DNA from: Prevotellaceae bacterium UBA1726
GTDB taxonomy: Bacteria; Bacteroidota; Bacteroidia; Bacteroidales; Bacteroidaceae
Direction: 5' to 3'
NCBI GenBank assembly: GCA_002316005.1
Contig: DCIM01000075.1
Span: forward strand, 1-28,330
DNA: 28,330 bases
Shown piece after piece: positions 1 to 7,443 of the stretch. A program made the translations under genes and the position numbers. Under the pieces are notes generated by a model. That model was given only the letters and a program-made list of their open reading frames with translations. It was not told where the DNA came from and did not search any database. Position 1 is the first letter of the stretch. Every line of letters starts with the position of its first letter.

Positions 1-35
1 GCAAGGTTGTGCTCTACCAACTGAGCTATTTTCGC
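1..35 (-). tRNA. tRNA-Gly (GCC), 5' part only
   Basis: Read on the minus strand this begins GCGAAAATAGCTCAGTTGG, a normal acceptor 5' strand and D-arm, and runs into the anticodon stem before the window ends. The visible CAACCTTGC at the edge fits the anticodon stem and first anticodon bases of tRNA-Gly(GCC). It follows tRNA-Asp by 16 nt on the same strand, so the two are probably cut from one transcript. The identity is inferred from the 5' half; the complete anticodon is outside the window. Confidence 0.75.
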
Positions 36-51
36 AATTAGTATGAATTTG

Positions 52-125
52 CGGTGCGTACGGGACTCGAACCCGTGACCTCCTGCGTGACAGGCAGGCA
101 TTCTAACCAGCTGAACTAACGCACC
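52..125 (-). tRNA. tRNA-Asp (GTC)
   Basis: A complete 74-nt cloverleaf on the minus strand. The acceptor arms GGTGCGT and ACGCACC pair perfectly, the anticodon stem is CCTGC/GCAGG around loop CTGTCAC (anticodon GTC), and the T-arm is CGGG-TTCGAGT-CCCG. The discriminator base is G and CCA is not encoded. It is the first gene of the transcript that continues into tRNA-Gly, with a promoter 20 nt upstream. Confidence 0.95.
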
Positions 126-145
126 ATGTTTCTTGTTTGCGGGTG

Positions 146-177
146 CAAAGGTACAACAAATTTTTGAAATACCCAAG
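146..177 (-). promoter_or_regulatory. Promoter of the tRNA-Asp/tRNA-Gly transcript
   Basis: On the minus strand a -7 box TACCTTTG (153 to 146) lies 20 nt after CTTG (177 to 174), close to the Bacteroidetes consensus TTTG / TAnnTTTG. The predicted start is about 10-15 nt before tRNA-Asp. The box and spacing match the tRNA-Phe and cstA promoters in this window, except that one base of the -33 box differs. Confidence 0.7.
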
Positions 178-193
178 AATATCTGCAACTTTT

Positions 194-715
194 TTAGATA
201 ATTTTCTGCATTACCCGCGCATTTCGGTATTTTTTTCCATCAAAGAGCCACTCTTTTAGAGCTCCGGAAGTGGAAAAACCGCATTTTTCGAACAATTTCA
301 ATGAACAAATGTTATCTTCAGGGACAATGGCATAGAGCATATGAATATGCACAGTTTGCGATGCATACTGCTCGAGAAGTTGCATAGCGAGGGTTGCAAT
401 ACCGCTGTTTCTGAAGGCTGGAAGTACGGTTATACCGACCTCAGCATGTTGATTTTTTGGATCAAAGGAAGTGAGATCAATTAGTCCTGCAGTTTTGTTG
501 TCGGCAGTTTCTATAATCAATCTTACTTGCTTGTCGGCGAAGATGTCACCCGTTGTCGACATTATATATTGGCGGAGAATATCGCGCGAGTAGGGCATGG
601 ATGTGCTTCCAATAGCCCATTCCTCCGTATTATTCTCCACGGAATAGAGCAAATCCAAATCTTCAGGCTCGAGTGCACGAAGACGGATTGATATATCTTT
701 AGTGTCGTATTGCAT
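194..715 (-). CDS. GNAT-family N-acetyltransferase (SpeG/RimL-like)
   Basis: A 173-residue acetyl-CoA-dependent N-acyltransferase; the acceptor (polyamine, ribosomal protein N-terminus or small molecule) cannot be read from sequence. The N-terminus IRLRALEPEDL is typical of the SpeG/RimL branch. The acetyl-CoA loop is RNSGIA (residues 102-107, the R/QxxGxG/A motif) and the family's late motif NICSLKLFEKCGF starts near residue 135. A start 20 codons further upstream is open, but that extension only covers the end of the preceding glycosyltransferase gene and has no GNAT character, so I chose the ATG at 715, which overlaps that gene by 17 nt. It is the last gene of the recR operon; the overlap suggests translational coupling. 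Confidence 0.85.
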   Translation of the reverse strand: MQYDTKDISIRLRALEPEDLDLLYSVENNTEEWAIGSTSMPYSRDILRQYIMSTTGDIFADKQVRLIIETADNKTAGLIDLTSFDPKNQHAEVGITVLPAFRNSGIATLAMQLLEQYASQTVHIHMLYAIVPEDNICSLKLFEKCGFSTSGALKEWLFDGKKYRNARVMQKII

Positions 716-1913
716 TGTCGAAAATGACTTCTGTCTGGGTGATAATCTTATGAGTGTTGTTGTCGTATGTGCCAATCGTCACCTGCTCTTGAGGATTCTT
801 TGCGAAAATCTCAAAAATCTGAGCGTAGCTATATGCGTGAACATCATACACCACAACGAGCGGACGATCTTCCGGCAACTTAATGTCGAGATGGCCATTA
901 GGTATTGTGCCAACCGTTCCTTCGAAGAATTCAGCATCCAAACCTTTATATTTGGCAATCTGACGGCATTGCTTAAGCGTGAAACTTGTGCCGATGAAGA
1001 CATAAACTGGCTGTTTGAATTCAGAGCGTTCACGAAGTCCGATGCTGTCTCTGCAACCTTTCCACGCCATGTTGCATAAGGCGATGCTGGCTTTTCCGAA
1101 GATAGCCGCTTTAATTGGTAGGGAGATAACGAACGACATGCTGTCGTAGTGCTTGCGGAAGAACTTCAGCATAGCATCGTAGAAGACATGCACATAGCGG
1201 AAAGAAGACTTCTGTGTTGACTCACCCTTGTAATGGAGAATTACCGAAGGTAAGTACCAATTTTCCCATCCCGCTTGAATGAGTCGGTAGCTGAGGTCAA
1301 TATCCTCACCATACATAAAGAAATCCTCGTCGAGCAAGCCTATTTCATCAAGCGCTTCCTTGCGAAGCATGCAGAATGCACCACTGATAATCTCAATCTG
1401 GTGGGGTTCGTCCCACGAAATTCCACTCATATAATAATGGCCGAAACGAGGGCTGTTTGGGAACAAAGAGCAAAGGCCGCACATCTTGTAGAAAGCAGTC
1501 ATTGGGGTAGGGATACCACGGCGACTTTCACGAGCGTTTGTTCCATCCGATTTGAGCATGCGAACACCCAAACCGCCTGCTTTAGGATGACTATCCATAA
1601 AGGCAAGCGTCTCCTTCATTGACTCCTCAGTTACAATGGTGTCAGGGTTGAGAAGGAGTACATATTCTGAGTCAGAGTTCTCGATTGCGCGATTGTTTGC
1701 TTTTGCAAAACCGAGGTTATGGTTGCTTGCGATAAGTGTTATCTGCGACCCGAAACGACTGCGGAGATATTCCACCGAACCATCGCGAGAGTGATTGTCA
1801 ACCACAAAAATCTCGGAGTCAATATCGCGCAAAGCCCAACGCAGAGCAGTTAAACACTGTTCCACATAGTATTTTACATTATACGAGACTATGACAACTG
1901 AAAGTTTCTTCAC
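699..1913 (-). CDS. Family 2 glycosyltransferase with a C-terminal extension
   Basis: 404 residues. The first 255 or so form a GT2 (GT-A) domain like those that add rhamnose or other sugars in cell-surface polysaccharide synthesis: opening strand SVVIVSYN (5-12), nucleotide-binding VVDN (37-40), the DxD-equivalent NPD (89-91) for the metal and UDP/dTDP-sugar, and the acceptor-side GEDID (202-206) followed by HYKGES. Residues about 259-283 are hydrophobic and could be membrane-associated. The final 110 residues (about 290-404) look like a small alpha/beta domain that I do not recognise. The gene lies 11 nt after the small membrane protein and overlaps the GNAT gene. The sugar and acceptor are unknown. 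Confidence 0.9.
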   Translation of the reverse strand: MKKLSVVIVSYNVKYYVEQCLTALRWALRDIDSEIFVVDNHSRDGSVEYLRSRFGSQITLIASNHNLGFAKANNRAIENSDSEYVLLLNPDTIVTEESMKETLAFMDSHPKAGGLGVRMLKSDGTNARESRRGIPTPMTAFYKMCGLCSLFPNSPRFGHYYMSGISWDEPHQIEIISGAFCMLRKEALDEIGLLDEDFFMYGEDIDLSYRLIQAGWENWYLPSVILHYKGESTQKSSFRYVHVFYDAMLKFFRKHYDSMSFVISLPIKAAIFGKASIALCNMAWKGCRDSIGLRERSEFKQPVYVFIGTSFTLKQCRQIAKYKGLDAEFFEGTVGTIPNGHLDIKLPEDRPLVVVYDVHAYSYAQIFEIFAKNPQEQVTIGTYDNNTHKIITQTEVIFDNAIRH

Positions 1914-1924
1914 GAATCTGATGT

Positions 1925-2287
1925 TTAGTTTTTGTCTTCTTCTTCCGTTTCAATGTTCTTCGCTGGATAAACGAAAACATAAGCAATGACGCAAAGGATG
2001 GCGAGATAGCCAAACGAAGCGTTCATGAAAAGATGATAGCAGAAGATGTTTGCCAAAGCAGGACCTTCAAGGAGTGCCATTCGCACTACAGGATTCTTCT
2101 TTATCATCTTTAGTGCAGCATAGATTGCACCAAGTGTTATTGCTATCAAGGCATACTGGGCATAGAATTCGGGCATTGAACCTTTCTCGAGTTTTCCGTC
2201 CAAAACAGGCACAATCTCAAGAAATACAGCAAAGAAAACAATACCTGCGAGTATTGCCCAATATATTATTTTCATAGGATTCTTCAT
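1925..2287 (-). CDS. Small integral membrane protein, function unknown
   Basis: 120 residues, strongly hydrophobic, with about four membrane segments: roughly 7-27, 43-61, 72-89 and 90-107. A short charged loop follows segment 1 (DGKLEKG) and the C-terminus is acidic (ETEEEDKN), which predicts a cytoplasmic tail. I recognise no family motif. It sits 8 nt after recR and 11 nt before the GT2 gene on the same strand, so it is translated from the same mRNA. A role with the glycosyltransferase is possible but is only an inference from position. Confidence 0.8.
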   Translation of the reverse strand: MKNPMKIIYWAILAGIVFFAVFLEIVPVLDGKLEKGSMPEFYAQYALIAITLGAIYAALKMIKKNPVVRMALLEGPALANIFCYHLFMNASFGYLAILCVIAYVFVYPAKNIETEEEDKN

Positions 2288-2295
2288 AATCTTTT

Positions 2296-2916
2296 CTATT
2301 TGTTGCTGTCTCCGAAAGGAGTACGGTTAATAATCGAGCGACCAAGGGTCACCTCATCTGTATATTCAATCTCATTGCCGACCGAAATCCCTCGTGCGAT
2401 AATGCTCAACTTTATGTCATAAGGCTCGAGTTTTCGCGAAATGAAGAAGTTGGTCGTATCACCTTCCATTGTTGAACTCAACGCCAGAATCACTTCCTTA
2501 ATCTCGCCTTCGGCCACTCTCTCGACAAGCGAATCAATCTCCAGATTGCCAGGGCCTATGCCATCCATTGGCGAGATGATGCCACCAAGAACATGATAAA
2601 GTCCGTGAAACTGCATCGTATTTTCAATTGCCATCACATCCTGCACATTCTCAACAACACATACCGTTGTTGCATCGCGATTGGGATTGCTGCATATTGG
2701 GCAAATGTCGGTATCGCTTATGTTGTGGCAAACCTGACAGTAGCAAACCTCATGTCGCATTCGGCTTATTGCTTCGGCGAAACCATCCACCTCATCCTCC
2801 GAGCGGCGAAGAAGGTTCAAGGCAAGTCGCAAGGCTGTCTTTCGACCCACTCCAGGCAGTTTTGCCAGTTCGCTTACTGCTCTTTCGAGCAGACTTGAAG
2901 GATACTGTTGAAGCAT
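2296..2916 (-). CDS. recR: Recombination mediator RecR
   Basis: 206 residues, the usual RecR length. RecR works with RecO (and RecF) to load RecA onto SSB-coated single-stranded DNA at gaps. The helix-hairpin-helix lies at about 11-30 (LPGVGRKTALRLA), the zinc site is C60-x2-C63 and C72-x2-C75 (with an extra C58), and the Toprim domain begins at VCVVEN (85-90) and continues to about 175. The start beginning MLQQYPSSLLERAV matches the family N-terminus. It is the first gene of a four-gene minus-strand run with 8-11 nt gaps. No TAnnTTTG box is obvious in the 98 bp upstream. Confidence 0.97.
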   Translation of the reverse strand: MLQQYPSSLLERAVSELAKLPGVGRKTALRLALNLLRRSEDEVDGFAEAISRMRHEVCYCQVCHNISDTDICPICSNPNRDATTVCVVENVQDVMAIENTMQFHGLYHVLGGIISPMDGIGPGNLEIDSLVERVAEGEIKEVILALSSTMEGDTTNFFISRKLEPYDIKLSIIARGISVGNEIEYTDEVTLGRSIINRTPFGDSNK

Positions 2917-2959
2917 TCGCGGATGTTATCTGTCAGTTTATAGTTCAATTTTCTTTAAT

Positions 2960-2995
2960 CATATAACGAAAAAATCAAAGATTTATTGTTATATG
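2960..2995 (-). terminator. Possible stem-loop terminator after cstA
   Basis: On the minus strand CATATAAC (2995 to 2988) pairs perfectly with GTTATATG (2967 to 2960). Nested inside is AAATC-TTT-GATTT followed by TTT. It lies 19 nt after the cstA stop and 44 nt before recR. The stem is AT-rich and the U-run is inside the outer stem, so function as a terminator is uncertain. Confidence 0.4.
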
Positions 2996-3014
2996 CACGA
3001 TGTTTTGCCGTTTT

Positions 3015-4517
3015 TTACTCCTCGTAATGCTGACTGTCAAGCGATTTTGGAGCATCAGGATAGCGTCCTTTGTTATACCAACGGATGAAAGATGCCAAGC
3101 AAACAATGGTTACAAGTCCACCGATACAATATGAAGTTGTCTCCTGAAGATGCAAGCCTTCAGGGGCAATTACGATATAAGTCGAGCACACCATTGTCAT
3201 AAACAACGCAGGAATGAGTGTCAGTATGAACAGTTTTTTCTTGCGTGCAAGATAAACGGTAATTGTCCAAAGCGTAAAGACAGAGAGTGTCTGGTTTGTC
3301 CAAGCGAAGTAGCGCCAGATGATAGAGAAATCGACGAACATCAGAACAATTGCAATGGCGAATATTGGAGCACAAAGCAACAGGCGACGATAGATCTTAT
3401 CCTGAGGGAAACGCATGAAATCGGCCGCAATCAGTCGTGCACTACGGAAGGCTGTATCGCCCGAAGTGATAGGAGCTGCCACAACACCAAGAATGGCAAG
3501 AACAGCACCAATACTGCCCAACCAAGAATGGCAGATGGCATTAACGATGATGGCAGGATTCACTCCGTGAGCACCATTTTCGGTAAGGGCGTTGAGGAGT
3601 TTCTCGTAAGGAGTAGCACCCGCAACACTCAGAGAATCAGCGAATTTGATAGCGGCGGCTGCCCAAATCAACGCAACAATTCCTTCTGTAATCATTGCAC
3701 CATAGAAAACAGGACGACCGTATTTCTCGTTCTTCATGCAACGAGCCATCATTGGGCTCTGAGTAGCGTGAAATCCGCTTACTGCACCACAGGCAATAGT
3801 GATGCAGATACCTGGGAAAATCGGAATTGTGCTGCTTGGATGATGGTTAGAGAATGCCTCTGTAATCTCAGGCAAAGAACCCTCGCTCGCAAAAACGCCA
3901 TAGAGAACGCCTGCTGCCATGATGAGAAGAGCAAGTCCGAAAACAGGATAAATCTTTCCAATCAACTTGTCAATTGGCAGAAGAGTTGCAAGGATATAAT
4001 AGCAGAAAATCACGATTGTCCAGAAAGTGATATTGCCAAATGCACCCCACGAAGAAGTCATACTTGACAGCAATCCTGCTGGGGTAGTGGCGAAGACAGT
4101 ACCAACGAGAATCATCAGTACCATTGAGATGACGCGCATTATGACACGGAAGTTCTTGCCGAGTTCATCGCCCACGATTTCAGGAAGTGACTCTCCGTTT
4201 CTGCGAATGCTGATCATGCCCGAAAGATAGTCGTGACAAGCACCACCGAAGATACAGCCGAGTACTATCCAAAGATAGGCCGCAGGACCAAAGAGAATAC
4301 CTTGGATAGCACCAAAGATAGGGCCTGTGCCGGCAATATTCAGAAACTGAATAAGGAAAACCTTCCATGTGGCCATTGGAGTATAGTCAACACCATCGTT
4401 AGAGGTGTAGCAAGGTGTCTGGCGGTTAGGGTCAGAACCGAATGTACGCTCAATGAATGAACCGTAGATGAAATAGCCTGTGAGCAAACACAGGAGAGCA
4501 ATAACAAAAGATGTCAT
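3015..4517 (-). CDS. cstA: Carbon starvation protein CstA-family transporter
   Basis: 500 residues, many membrane segments starting at residue 3. CstA-family proteins import peptides or pyruvate when preferred carbon is scarce. Family motifs seen: GVDYTPM (42-48), then LNIAGTGPIFGAIQG (59-73), then the GxxHDYLSGMISIRRNG loop typical of CstA. It is the short form; the E. coli protein is about 700 residues. It is transcribed alone, with a promoter of the Bacteroidetes type 38 nt upstream of the ATG and a 19-bp palindrome touching that promoter, which suggests regulation by a dimeric DNA-binding protein. In enterobacteria cstA is controlled by cAMP-CRP; nothing here shows that this applies. Substrate is uncertain (peptides versus pyruvate). 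Confidence 0.92.
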   Translation of the reverse strand: MTSFVIALLCLLTGYFIYGSFIERTFGSDPNRQTPCYTSNDGVDYTPMATWKVFLIQFLNIAGTGPIFGAIQGILFGPAAYLWIVLGCIFGGACHDYLSGMISIRRNGESLPEIVGDELGKNFRVIMRVISMVLMILVGTVFATTPAGLLSSMTSSWGAFGNITFWTIVIFCYYILATLLPIDKLIGKIYPVFGLALLIMAAGVLYGVFASEGSLPEITEAFSNHHPSSTIPIFPGICITIACGAVSGFHATQSPMMARCMKNEKYGRPVFYGAMITEGIVALIWAAAAIKFADSLSVAGATPYEKLLNALTENGAHGVNPAIIVNAICHSWLGSIGAVLAILGVVAAPITSGDTAFRSARLIAADFMRFPQDKIYRRLLLCAPIFAIAIVLMFVDFSIIWRYFAWTNQTLSVFTLWTITVYLARKKKLFILTLIPALFMTMVCSTYIVIAPEGLHLQETTSYCIGGLVTIVCLASFIRWYNKGRYPDAPKSLDSQHYEE

Positions 4518-4554
4518 AATCGCTTATATTTATAACTAAATTTCGAAAATCATG

Positions 4555-4586
4555 CAAAGGTAGTACTTTTTTCTGATATACGCAAA
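4555..4586 (-). promoter_or_regulatory. cstA promoter
   Basis: Minus strand: TTTG (4586 to 4583), 20 nt, TACCTTTG (4562 to 4555). This is an exact match to the Bacteroidetes -33/-7 pattern TTTG / TAnnTTTG. It predicts a start near 4548 and a leader of about 30 nt before the cstA ATG at 4517. Confidence 0.8.
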
Positions 4587-4591
4587 TAAAG

Positions 4592-4610
4592 TTATAACTA
4601 TTAGTTATAA
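4592..4610. promoter_or_regulatory. Perfect 19-bp palindrome, candidate operator for cstA
   Basis: TTATAACTATTAGTTATAA: two 9-bp arms around a single central T, with no mismatch. It ends 5 bp upstream of the -33 box of the cstA promoter, centred about 50 bp upstream of the predicted start. That position suits an activator or a repressor dimer. The binding protein is unknown. Confidence 0.55.
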
Positions 4611-4694
4611 TTGCGGGCAGTTGATAATATAATATTCTAATCCGCACAAACCAACTACTTTTTGCGAAAAATACTTACACGATTTTTACTGCTT

Positions 4695-4794
4695 GTCATT
4701 TCAGTTAAATGAGGAGGTCATTTCACTTAAATGAGGTGGTCATTCCACTTAAATGAGGCGGTCATTTCAGTTAAATGAAGTCGTCATTTCAGCG
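4695..4794. repeat. Four 22-bp tandem palindromic repeats plus partial fifth
   Basis: Units start at 4695, 4717, 4739 and 4761, exactly 22 bp apart; a fifth starts at 4783 and decays after about 10 bp. Each unit has core GTCATT(T/C)CA(G/C)TTAAATGA followed by four variable bases. The core is an imperfect palindrome (CATTT and AAATG at its ends), so each unit can form a small hairpin. There are no unique spacers, so this is not CRISPR. A related, inverted copy lies at 25887-25926. Confidence 0.9.
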
Positions 4795-4910
4795 TAATTA
4801 TAACGTCTTGAAATTCAGCGGGTTATAAGGGTGTTTTTGAGAGGTGTTGCAAAAATGACGATTTTTGCCTTTGCGAAAACAATTTACATTCTTTGAATAC
4901 TAACCCCATG

Positions 4911-4957
4911 AAAAAGAAGAGGGCTCTGTGCTGACAATTGTCAAATACACAGAGCCT
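4911..4957 (-). terminator. Intrinsic terminator of tRNA-Phe
   Basis: On the minus strand GGCTCTGTG (4956 to 4948) pairs perfectly with CACAGAGCC (4930 to 4922), followed by the pyrimidine tract CTCTTCTTTTT. The loop contains the palindrome TGACAATTGTCA, which can extend the hairpin. It lies 15 nt after the tRNA-Phe 3' end. Confidence 0.88.
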
Positions 4958-4971
4958 AATGAAAGGAGGAG

Positions 4972-5044
<73 letters not shown>

Positions 5045-5090
5045 ATCATGTTTTGCTGTCGTTCAAATTGCTTTTCCCGATTAGCGAGTG

Positions 5091-5122
5091 CAAAGGTACT
5101 ACTATTTTTCCATACTGCCAAA
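5091..5122 (-). promoter_or_regulatory. tRNA-Phe promoter
   Basis: Minus strand: TTTG (5122 to 5119), 20 nt, TACCTTTG (5098 to 5091), an exact match to the Bacteroidetes -33/-7 pattern and identical in boxes and spacing to the cstA promoter. The tRNA 5' end is 46 nt downstream, leaving a leader of about 40 nt. Confidence 0.82.
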
Positions 5123-5194
5123 CTTTTCGGGAACTTTTTTCAAAAAAAGTCGAAAAAAGCGTGGATTTTCGCCTTACACCTTATTTATATATAT

Positions 5195-5229
5195 AAGGGA
5201 GAAAACCGAATATCCGATTTTCGCCCCTT
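5195..5229 (-). terminator. Possible stem-loop after thiL
   Basis: An imperfect inverted repeat just after the thiL stop: AAGGG-GAAAA on one side, ATTTTC-CCCTT on the other, around CCGAATATCCG. On the minus strand the following tract is TATATATA rather than a clean U-run, so termination is only possible. No other terminator is seen before the tRNA-Phe promoter. Confidence 0.4.
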
Positions 5230-5238
5230 TATTGTTTT

Positions 5239-6306
5239 TTATTTCTGAAGAGGATTCCAACCTTGAGCAAGAAGGTCGAATTCATTTCCATCGCGCGAAA
5301 TGAGGCGAAGGCCAAGTTCTGGTTTTGTGATATGGCCAATGAGTTTCACACCCTCAATCTGCTGAATTTTCTCATGATCGCCAATAGGAACTGTGAACAG
5401 GAGTTCATAGTCCTCACCACCATTCAAGGCACAAGTAGTGACATTCATGCTCAACTCCTCAGCCATAATTGCAGTTTGATAGTCGATAGGAATATTCTGC
5501 TCGAAGATGCGACAACCACAGTTGCTTTGCTTGCAGATGTGGTGGAGTTCAGACGAAAGGCCATCAGAGATGTCCATCATTGAAGTAGGGCGTATTCCTG
5601 CCTCACGTAGTTTCTGGATAATGTCGCCACGAGCCTCCGACTGAAGCTGACGCTGAAGCAGATACTCCTTGCCCGAGAAGTCAGGTTGGAAATCCTGCAA
5701 AGCCTCAAGTGCACGCTGGTCGTTCTTCTTGCGAGCCTCCTCAACCTGCTGATAGTAAACAGCCTTCTCGCGCTCAAGCAACTGAAGTCCCATATAGGCA
5801 GCACCCAAATCGCCCGAAACACACACAAGGTCGGTTTCCTTCGCACCATTACGATAGATGATATCCTCTTTCTTAGCCTCACCAATGCAAGTGATAGAGA
5901 TAGCAAGGCCAGTATAGCTTGAAGTAGTGTCGCCACCAACAATGTCGATTCCCCATTTCTCGCAAGCCAGACGAAGGCCTTCGTAGAATTCCTCCAAATC
6001 CTCAACCGTGAAGCGCTTGCTCAAAGCAAGGCTTACAACCAACTGACGAGGAGTTCCGCCCATAGCAAAGATATCAGAGATATTTACCATTGCCGACTTG
6101 TAACCAAGATGGCGCAAATCAATATAGGTAAGGTCGAAATGCACACCCTCCATCAGCATGTCTGTTGTCACGAGGACCTCAGAGTCAGGATAATGAAGTA
6201 CGGCACAATCATCGCCTACACCTTTGATAGTTGCAGGATTGAGTGGGGGAAGATTATTTGTGAGTCGGTCGATAAGGCCGAATTCTCCAAGTTCGGATAT
6301 TTGCAT
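5239..6306 (-). CDS. thiL: Thiamine-monophosphate kinase ThiL
   Basis: 355 residues. Phosphorylates thiamine monophosphate with ATP to thiamine diphosphate, the last step of cofactor synthesis, in the cytosol. Signature segments of this AIR-synthase-like family are present: GVGDDCAV (29-36), VTTDMLMEGVHF (46-57), the Mg-binding VNISDIFAMGG (74-84), and a late SMMDISDGLSSEL motif. A charged insertion of about 40 residues (LLEREKAVYY onward) is longer than in E. coli, as in other Bacteroidetes ThiL to my memory. It lies 18 nt after lpxK and ends the sppA-lpxK-thiL operon. Thiamine diphosphate is also the cofactor of the IlvB encoded at 13778, though the two loci are separately transcribed. Confidence 0.96.
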   Translation of the reverse strand: MQISELGEFGLIDRLTNNLPPLNPATIKGVGDDCAVLHYPDSEVLVTTDMLMEGVHFDLTYIDLRHLGYKSAMVNISDIFAMGGTPRQLVVSLALSKRFTVEDLEEFYEGLRLACEKWGIDIVGGDTTSSYTGLAISITCIGEAKKEDIIYRNGAKETDLVCVSGDLGAAYMGLQLLEREKAVYYQQVEEARKKNDQRALEALQDFQPDFSGKEYLLQRQLQSEARGDIIQKLREAGIRPTSMMDISDGLSSELHHICKQSNCGCRIFEQNIPIDYQTAIMAEELSMNVTTCALNGGEDYELLFTVPIGDHEKIQQIEGVKLIGHITKPELGLRLISRDGNEFDLLAQGWNPLQK

Positions 6307-6324
6307 GATAAAAATGTCTTTGTA

Positions 6325-7443
6325 TTATTTGTCTTTACGAACCAGCACGCTATGACGCGAGTTCTTTACGACATAACTCTTGATGTATTCGTCGAAGTTG
6401 GCTTGCTGGTCGAGTTTGAACTCAATATGAATAGGCAACACATAAAGGTTCTTCTTCACTTCATCCGAAAGTCCCTCAATATGGTTCAGTCGAGTAGCAT
6501 CCTTCTCAGTAATGATTGCCATCTTTGAGCCATTCATCCCTTCGAAAGTCTTGTTTATCTTCTTTATGTCAGAAGCCGAGAACTGATGATGATCAGGGTA
6601 GGATAGGGATGTGATGTTTGAAGAATAAGCCGAGAGGTCCTGAATCATCTGCTCAGGAGAGGCAATTCCCGAGATGAGCATTATCTGCTCGTCAGGCATT
6701 ATTGATGACAGAGGTCGTGTATTGCTGCCCTCGTATGATCGCAACGAATCGTAGGCAATACTTGTGAAGAACAGTTTCTGGTAAGGGCGTAATGCCATAG
6801 CCTTTGTCAGTACTCGATAATCCATTGGCTTAAGGCCTTCAGGACATTTAGTAACGATTACCAGATCAGCACGCTCTTTGCCGTCCTTTGGTTCACGAAG
6901 ACGACCCGCAGGAAGGAGTTTATCGTAGATTATGAGACGATGATAATCGACAAGAAGGATATTAACTCCCGGTTTCACATAACGATGCTGATAGGCATCA
7001 TCGAGCAAAACAACATCCGTGTCCTTTGTCTCCTCGTCAGAGATTAGGCGGTTGATGCCCTTTACGCGATCAGCATTAACAGCAACATGTATATCCGGGA
7101 ACTTCTGCTTCATCTGATATGGCTCATCGCCAATCATCGGCATAGTAGTATCCTTGTCTGCCAGAATATATCCCTTGCTCTTTCGCTTGTATCCACGAGA
7201 GAGGACAGCCACTTTATGCTTTTCCTGTAGAAGTGAGATTAAATATTCCACATGAGGTGTTTTTCCACAGCCGCCCACGGTGAGATTGCCCACCGAGATG
7301 ACAGGTGTGGTGAACGAGTGCTTGCGCAACATGCCTATGTCAAAGCACCAGTTGCGAATGCTCACCCCTAAGCTGTAAATCCAGCTCAGAGGCAGCAACC
7401 ACTCGTTGATTTTTATAAAATCACCTTCTACGGATTTCTTCAT
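6325..7443 (-). CDS. lpxK: Tetraacyldisaccharide 4'-kinase LpxK
   Basis: 372 residues. Transfers phosphate from ATP to the 4' position of the lipid A disaccharide precursor at the inner membrane, giving lipid IVA. Seen: hydrophobic N-terminal stretch (about 12-30) for membrane attachment, P-loop VGGCGKTP (56-63), SRGYKR (82-87), IGDEP (104-108) and the family motif LLDDAYQHR (146-154). The ATG abuts the sppA stop with no base between (TAAATG), so the two genes are probably translationally coupled. Its presence fits a lipopolysaccharide-bearing outer membrane. Confidence 0.96.
   Translation of the reverse strand: MKKSVEGDFIKINEWLLPLSWIYSLGVSIRNWCFDIGMLRKHSFTTPVISVGNLTVGGCGKTPHVEYLISLLQEKHKVAVLSRGYKRKSKGYILADKDTTMPMIGDEPYQMKQKFPDIHVAVNADRVKGINRLISDEETKDTDVVLLDDAYQHRYVKPGVNILLVDYHRLIIYDKLLPAGRLREPKDGKERADLVIVTKCPEGLKPMDYRVLTKAMALRPYQKLFFTSIAYDSLRSYEGSNTRPLSSIMPDEQIMLISGIASPEQMIQDLSAYSSNITSLSYPDHHQFSASDIKKINKTFEGMNGSKMAIITEKDATRLNHIEGLSDEVKKNLYVLPIHIEFKLDQQANFDEYIKSYVVKNSRHSVLVRKDK

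Larger units (their letters stand above)
4518..4971. other. Gene-free stretch between cstA and tRNA-Phe
   Basis: 454 bp without a credible gene. It contains, left to right, the cstA promoter (4555-4586), a 19-bp palindrome (4592-4610), four tandem 22-bp repeats plus a partial fifth (4695-4794), and the tRNA-Phe terminator (4911-4957). The segment 4800-4910 shows nothing I can identify. Confidence 0.85.

Noticed and set aside
194..775. Longer start for the GNAT protein
   Set aside because: The extra 20 residues (Thr/Ser-rich) overlap the glycosyltransferase gene and lie before the family's usual N-terminus.
3150..4067. 305-residue open frame antisense to cstA
   Set aside because: Composition is Cys/Asn/Arg-rich with no domain, and the opposite strand encodes a clear CstA protein with intact motifs. 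It is a shadow of that gene's codon use.
4695..4794. CRISPR array
   Set aside because: The repeats are directly adjacent with no spacers, are only 22 bp long, and no cas genes occur in the window.
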